Made by a program: the position numbers and the translations under genes | Origin: Peribacillus kribbensis DSM 17871 | GTDB taxonomy: Bacteria > Bacillota > Bacilli > Bacillales > DSM-1321 | Length of the DNA: 64,000 bases | Direction: 5' to 3' | Assembly: GCF_000430765.1 (NCBI RefSeq) | Contig: NZ_KE387241.1 | Coordinates: 17,280-81,279 of the forward strand | Notes under the pieces: model-generated | The model's database searches: none | Told to the model about the DNA's origin: nothing | What the model saw: the letters and a program-made list of their open reading frames with translations, nothing else | Shown here: in pieces, positions 60,183 to 64,000 of the stretch | How the letters are laid out: every line of letters starts with the position of its first letter | Position numbering within the stretch: position 1 is the first letter of the stretch

Positions 60183-60671
60183 TTAATTGATCAATTTCAC
60201 CTTAATTTCCTCAATCTGTTCCAGGTGCCGTTTTTCATGATAGCCGATAAAGGGAATCCACTGGCTCAGGCTTAAGCGTCCAAAGACAGGATGCGGGCAG
60301 GATCTGCGTTTTAGCTCTTCTGGGTCCGCGCTGTTTACGAAGTCAAGCAGCTCCTGCCTGGAAAAAGCAAGCTTCTGCAGAAGCTCATGAAGAGTTTTAT
60401 TATCTTCTGATGGAGTGACGGAATCTGGTGCTTTTACTTTTACACTCCTATTGACCGCAAGCTCAATCGGCTTATCTTCGGCCCCGACCACCTCTGGTCC
60501 GTTCAGTGCTGCTGTCATGGCTTCAATTATAACGGTTTCCATTAAGTACAAGTGCTCGAGGACCTGTCCGATAGTCCAGCTGTCTTCACTTATTCTAGTA
60601 TTCAGCTGCTCGTCTGTAAGGGTATCTACCGAGTTCAACAGCTCTTCTCTAAACTCTTTAACCTTTTCCAC
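60183..60671 (-). CDS. DinB family protein
   Basis: 162 residues, four-helix DinB_2 bundle. Metal-binding His pattern: VLEHLYLMETV and YHEKRHLEQI. Members include metal-dependent thiol S-transferases (BST) and DNA-damage-inducible proteins of unknown role. Start GTG 60671 is 8 nt after GGAGG and preferred to an ATG at 60710 that would lie inside the preceding gene's stop region. It follows the P1 peptidase gene by 39 bp. Confidence 0.78.
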   Translation of the reverse strand: MEKVKEFREELLNSVDTLTDEQLNTRISEDSWTIGQVLEHLYLMETVIIEAMTAALNGPEVVGAEDKPIELAVNRSVKVKAPDSVTPSEDNKTLHELLQKLAFSRQELLDFVNSADPEELKRRSCPHPVFGRLSLSQWIPFIGYHEKRHLEQIEEIKVKLIN

Positions 60672-60710
60672 GACTTCTCCCTCCTTTTGGGTGCTTGCCG
60701 GCTGAAGCAT

Positions 60711-61730
60711 TTAAAATGGACATCTTTGGACGATCCTTCCTTTGCGCCCCTTAGTCGTTTCTGCCTGTGAAAGGGAATTAAGGATCGCTTCCTCCGCTGC
60801 TTCAGCAGCGGCTGCAAACAGCTTGTTCATGATAGGATGATCTTCTCTCAGCTGAAGCCGCTGCTCTGTTTTTTCCTCATAAAAATGAGGGCTTGTTCCA
60901 GCTGTCGAGAAAGCAATCACGATATCTCCGCTTCCATGGCTGAAATGGCTTCCTGTCCTTCCCAGCCCAATCCCGGCACGTTTGGCTATTCTTCCAAGCT
61001 GCCGGTCGTTTAAAGGTGCATCAACCGCTATTATTATTATAATAGAGCCGTCAGGGGTGTCCTGCAAGCCTGAACCATCCTGCTTTATCTGATAATGGAG
61101 AGATTTGAATTCTTCCCTGCTCCCAAAGTTGCTTAGGACAAGGCAGCCTAAGGTATAGTCCTCCACAAGCCGTGAGGAGCTGCCGATCCCTCCTTTATAG
61201 CCGAAGCACATCATCCCTTTACCAGCACCGACAGCACCCTCTGCCGCCCTGTCGGTTCTTGCATTCATGATAGCTTTTTTTGCGTGCTCCGGCTTCACTC
61301 CAAATAACCGGATGGAATTCAAATAGCTGTCATTGCATTCTCCCACCACAATATTGATGGTGCCGGCCGTATCACCGATTTCCGGATTCTCGTCCAGCAT
61401 ATATTCAAGCGTTCCCTGGGTGACTGCCGGTATACCGAATGTATTAGTGAGCATAATGGGAGATTCCAGCAGACCAAGCTCATTAATTTGGACAAGCCCC
61501 GTGGTTTTTCCGAATCCGTTGATGACATAGCTGGCTGCCGCTGCCTTTTCTTTATAGAGATTACCACTGTGCGGCAGAACGGCTGTTACACCGGTCGCCA
61601 GATACTCTTCCCCCTCCAAGGGCTGATTCAGTGTAAAATGGCCGACTTTAACTCCCTCAACATCAGTGATACAGTTTTTACTGCCAGGAGGCAGCGTGCC
61701 GATTTTGATTTCAAGTTCTCGTATTTTCAT
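60711..61730 (-). CDS. P1 family aminopeptidase (DmpA/BapA, S58)
   Basis: 339 residues. Ntn-hydrolase-like P1 peptidase: DVEGVKVGHFTL, NGFGKTTGLVQINELG, the nucleophile serine in PDGSIIIIIAVDAPL and GRTGSHFSHGSGDI. Autoprocessed at that Ser; acts as D- or L-aminopeptidase or esterase. Begins 10 bp after the stop of the M28-type gene, so probably same operon. Confidence 0.82.
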   Translation of the reverse strand: MKIRELEIKIGTLPPGSKNCITDVEGVKVGHFTLNQPLEGEEYLATGVTAVLPHSGNLYKEKAAAASYVINGFGKTTGLVQINELGLLESPIMLTNTFGIPAVTQGTLEYMLDENPEIGDTAGTINIVVGECNDSYLNSIRLFGVKPEHAKKAIMNARTDRAAEGAVGAGKGMMCFGYKGGIGSSSRLVEDYTLGCLVLSNFGSREEFKSLHYQIKQDGSGLQDTPDGSIIIIIAVDAPLNDRQLGRIAKRAGIGLGRTGSHFSHGSGDIVIAFSTAGTSPHFYEEKTEQRLQLREDHPIMNKLFAAAAEAAEEAILNSLSQAETTKGRKGRIVQRCPF

Positions 61731-61740
61731 AGCTGCACCC

Positions 61741-63702
61741 CTATTTATGAACTGCGCTTACTTTTTCTTCAATCAATCCCGCCCTAAGACACAGCTCGAT
61801 TAGTTTTTTCACATAGGAGGGCTCGCACATCCCTGTCTCCAGCTTTGTCAATTTCAAGACCTCAGCGAGGGGGCGATTCCCGTCCATCCAGTTAAAAATA
61901 AAGTCTGAATAGCCAAGACCCGTCTTTGATTCATACTCCTGCATCCAATCAAGCCTGTCTTCCTTCAGCTCATCTGAGATTTTTATTGGCCCGGCAAAAG
62001 TCCGTGCGTACACTGCCTCCATTGAAGGCTGTTCCTTGTCCTCTTCCTCCTTGAAGGCCTGAAAATAATCCAGCTGCTGTTCCATAAACTGTGTCTGAGC
62101 TTCTGCTGCCTTTCCGAGCATTCCTTTTGCCCACTGAAGCTGAGCGTTTAATTCATTAAAATCCCGCAGCTCCGCATAATCCTCAAACTTCTCTAACACC
62201 TGCCGTTCATAGCGGGTAAACAGCTCAGAAGCCTCTGTTTTCTCATTTCTGGTAAAGCTTTGTTTCAGGATCCATGGACTCTGCGAGGAAAGCTCGCTCT
62301 GCATTCTGCCTGCATGCTTAAATAGATAGGAAATCCATTCTTGTTCACTGCCTGCTGCCAGTCCGTAAGCATACAGTGCGGCCGCCATTCCAGTCAGCTT
62401 CATCATGGAGCTGTCCAGATTTGCGACAGAATCTGATGTGGTATGGTAGTGTTTGTCCGGCCATTGGATCAGCATCGGGCAGGGAATCCCAATAGTAGAA
62501 TCCGAAAGTATATAATGATCGCTTCCTCCCGAATGCCGGGTCCTCAAATAATGGACCGTACTATAGGAAGTGGTCCCGGTAAAATTCGAAGTATTCTGGG
62601 CCAGGACTTCAACAAGGCCGTGTAAATACCGATCTGTAAATGTCGGGCATGAAAGAGGAGGCTGTTCAATACAAAGCGGTCCTCCGCCCTTCGTCTGGTC
62701 TGCCCCCACCATATCGAGATTAAGGGCTGCAATGGTGTTTGGGATCCTCTCCGGGTGCTGATCTAAATACGCACAGGTTCCATACATTTCCGGCATCATC
62801 AAGAAACGGATGCCAAGCTCCGGCTTCTGGAGCTTTCCTGTTGTGATCAGCTTTGTTAAAGATCTCATAATCTCCATAAGCGTACCTGGCCCGGAAGCAT
62901 TATCCTGCCCTCCCGGATATGGATGACATAAATGGCTGACAAGAAGAATTTCTTCTTTCTTCTTTCCTGGAATAAAGTATTCAATATTTTCGTAGCTTCC
63001 ATCATACAGTTCCGCATCCACATGTGCCGATAAAACGACCCTCTGCCGGGCAGCAAGCTGCCGCAGCTTCTGTCCGATTCTTGGGGAAACCACAAAGCCG
63101 AATGACTTCCTTTCTTCCTCGCTAGTCCACCAATAGGAGGTATACTGCCTTGTATCAGGCATATCCATCCTCGTCCTGAGCGGCGGATAATCATTCAAAT
63201 TTTCAAAGATCAGTCCTGCTGCCCCATACTTTTCAACCGCAAGGGCATGCACCACATGAGGCACTCCCTGAACCAAAGCCACTTTTCCCTTCAAATCCAG
63301 ATTTTTATAGCTTTTTTCATCCCCGGCATTATCCACTACTACCAATTCAGCGGTTACTCCTTCAGGACCCGTTGAAATACTGCGCTGCACGAGGGATATC
63401 TCCTCCTCATGGAAACGGGCGATGCGCTCCCTGGCAGGAGACTCGATCCACAATTCGGCAGATCGGCAATGCCATTCCTTAAAAGAGCGGTGGGACAAAA
63501 GCCTATTCCCGAATACAGCCGGATACGGCACCAGCTCCGCTTCAACTCCCTCCCTCTTTAACAGACTGATAATCTGTGAGGCTGCTTCCCTATAACCTGG
63601 GGAAGCCTGTATTCTATGATACTGCCCAATACGCTCTGCATATCGGTAGGCCTGCCTGCCCGAAAACTCCTCATCCAGCACTTTCCTCCACGATTCAAAC
63701 AT
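61741..63702 (-). CDS. M28/DUF4910-type aminopeptidase with extra C-terminal domain
   Basis: 653 residues. N-terminal PA-like domain (VVVDNAGDEKSYKNLDLKGK near residue 120-150), then the metallopeptidase core with two-zinc ligands: SHLCHPYPGGQDNASGPG, MMPEMYGTC, NLDMVGAD and SDHYILSDSTIGIP, with DKHYHTTSDSV. C-terminal domain of about 110 residues contains a helical segment (EVLKLTKLETGMCEPSYVKK) resembling a winged-helix/PqqD-like fold. No signal peptide. Likely processes peptides together with the P1 peptidase. Confidence 0.75.
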   Translation of the reverse strand: MFESWRKVLDEEFSGRQAYRYAERIGQYHRIQASPGYREAASQIISLLKREGVEAELVPYPAVFGNRLLSHRSFKEWHCRSAELWIESPARERIARFHEEEISLVQRSISTGPEGVTAELVVVDNAGDEKSYKNLDLKGKVALVQGVPHVVHALAVEKYGAAGLIFENLNDYPPLRTRMDMPDTRQYTSYWWTSEEERKSFGFVVSPRIGQKLRQLAARQRVVLSAHVDAELYDGSYENIEYFIPGKKKEEILLVSHLCHPYPGGQDNASGPGTLMEIMRSLTKLITTGKLQKPELGIRFLMMPEMYGTCAYLDQHPERIPNTIAALNLDMVGADQTKGGGPLCIEQPPLSCPTFTDRYLHGLVEVLAQNTSNFTGTTSYSTVHYLRTRHSGGSDHYILSDSTIGIPCPMLIQWPDKHYHTTSDSVANLDSSMMKLTGMAAALYAYGLAAGSEQEWISYLFKHAGRMQSELSSQSPWILKQSFTRNEKTEASELFTRYERQVLEKFEDYAELRDFNELNAQLQWAKGMLGKAAEAQTQFMEQQLDYFQAFKEEEDKEQPSMEAVYARTFAGPIKISDELKEDRLDWMQEYESKTGLGYSDFIFNWMDGNRPLAEVLKLTKLETGMCEPSYVKKLIELCLRAGLIEEKVSAVHK

Positions 63703-63860
63703 CTATGATCCCCTCCTCTCTATTTATTTCGATAATCTAAATAGCATCCCTTTATTTTTTTGCAGAAAATTGTAAAAACAAGGCTCTTTGCTCAATACAC
63801 AGTCAGCCTGACCCTTTCTTCTTGCGGGACATTTACTAAACGCCAGTTCTCTGGCTCCGT
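63703..63860. other. Intergenic, no gene
   Basis: Nothing recognisable between the M28-type gene and the 52-bp array D; includes the promoter region of the former. Confidence 0.5.
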
Positions 63861-64000
63861 GCTAAGTTTTGGTCTTGGGGGCCCCTTCTCATGGACAAAT
63901 CTCCGACTCCCTAACCAAGTTTTGTCCTTTAGACCCTTCCTCATGGACAAATCTCCGACTCCCTAACCAAACTTTGTCCTTTAGAACCTCTCTCATGGAC
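63861..64000. repeat. 52-bp palindromic tandem repeats, locus D (continues past window)
   Basis: GTCT/GTCC at 63872, 63924 and 63976, again 52 bp apart. Arms TTTGTCCTTTAG and CATGGACAAA, linker ATCTCCGACTCCCTAACCAAG. The array runs off the right edge. Confidence 0.8.

Overview
The window reads as a chromosomal segment of a low-to-mid GC, endospore-forming Bacillaceae (Bacillus/Cytobacillus/Mesobacillus-like). Supporting signs are a partial mreBH, a gerK-type germinant receptor operon in the order A-C-B, the aa3-type quinol oxidase operon qoxABCD, strong Bacillus-type ribosome binding sites, an S-box riboswitch, DinR/LexA-type SOS boxes, a cre-like site and sigma-B-like promoters. Gene names come from recognised families and from recall of Bacillus subtilis proteins; no database search was possible.

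Layout. 1-6.3 kb: end of mreBH, an array of about 194-bp structured repeats with compensatory stem changes, a lipoprotein, an ABC-F ATPase with a leader peptide and tandem terminators upstream, a 37-codon small gene, and a large 52-bp-period palindrome array. 6.3-17.2 kb: housekeeping and stress genes (yfmJ-like reductase, DUF445 protein, CorA-like membrane protein, GlsB-like protein, zinc alcohol dehydrogenase, thioesterase, methionine gamma-lyase-like enzyme, TSUP exporter, yfmL-like helicase) with relics of a manganese catalase and a DUF4097 protein. 17.3-28.5 kb: SwrC-type RND pump with a divergent TetR regulator, putP, a purine permease, cstA-ybdD, a second 52-bp array and an SDR enzyme. 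28.6-36 kb: gerK-like operon, a small two-helix protein, a YflT-type stress protein, an SOS-boxed holin and ArpU-like regulator, and a C39 peptidase lipoprotein. 36-48.4 kb: heterodimeric ABC exporter, hutG, GNAT, molybdopterin oxidoreductase, signal peptidase I and the sulfate uptake operon sbp-cysT-cysW-cysA. 48.4-58.1 kb: qoxABCD, a NERD gene broken by a deletion, and an RbsABC-type transporter under an S-box. 58.2-64 kb: a uracil-DNA-glycosylase-like protein, a methyltransferase, a third 52-bp array, a DinB protein, two peptidases and the start of a further 52-bp array.

Themes. Sulfur metabolism recurs (gamma-lyase, TSUP exporter, sulfate ABC operon, SAM-controlled sugar-type ABC transporter). 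The most unusual content is non-coding: (i) five loci of palindromic tandem repeats, outer arms TGTCC/GGACA, all with a period of exactly 52 bp although their inner sequences differ, two of them carrying foreign sequence inside a palindrome loop; (ii) the 194-bp repeats, whose stems covary between copies as in a structured RNA; (iii) a 21-bp-phased CGCAA array between two divergent genes; (iv) the leader-peptide attenuator before the ABC-F gene.
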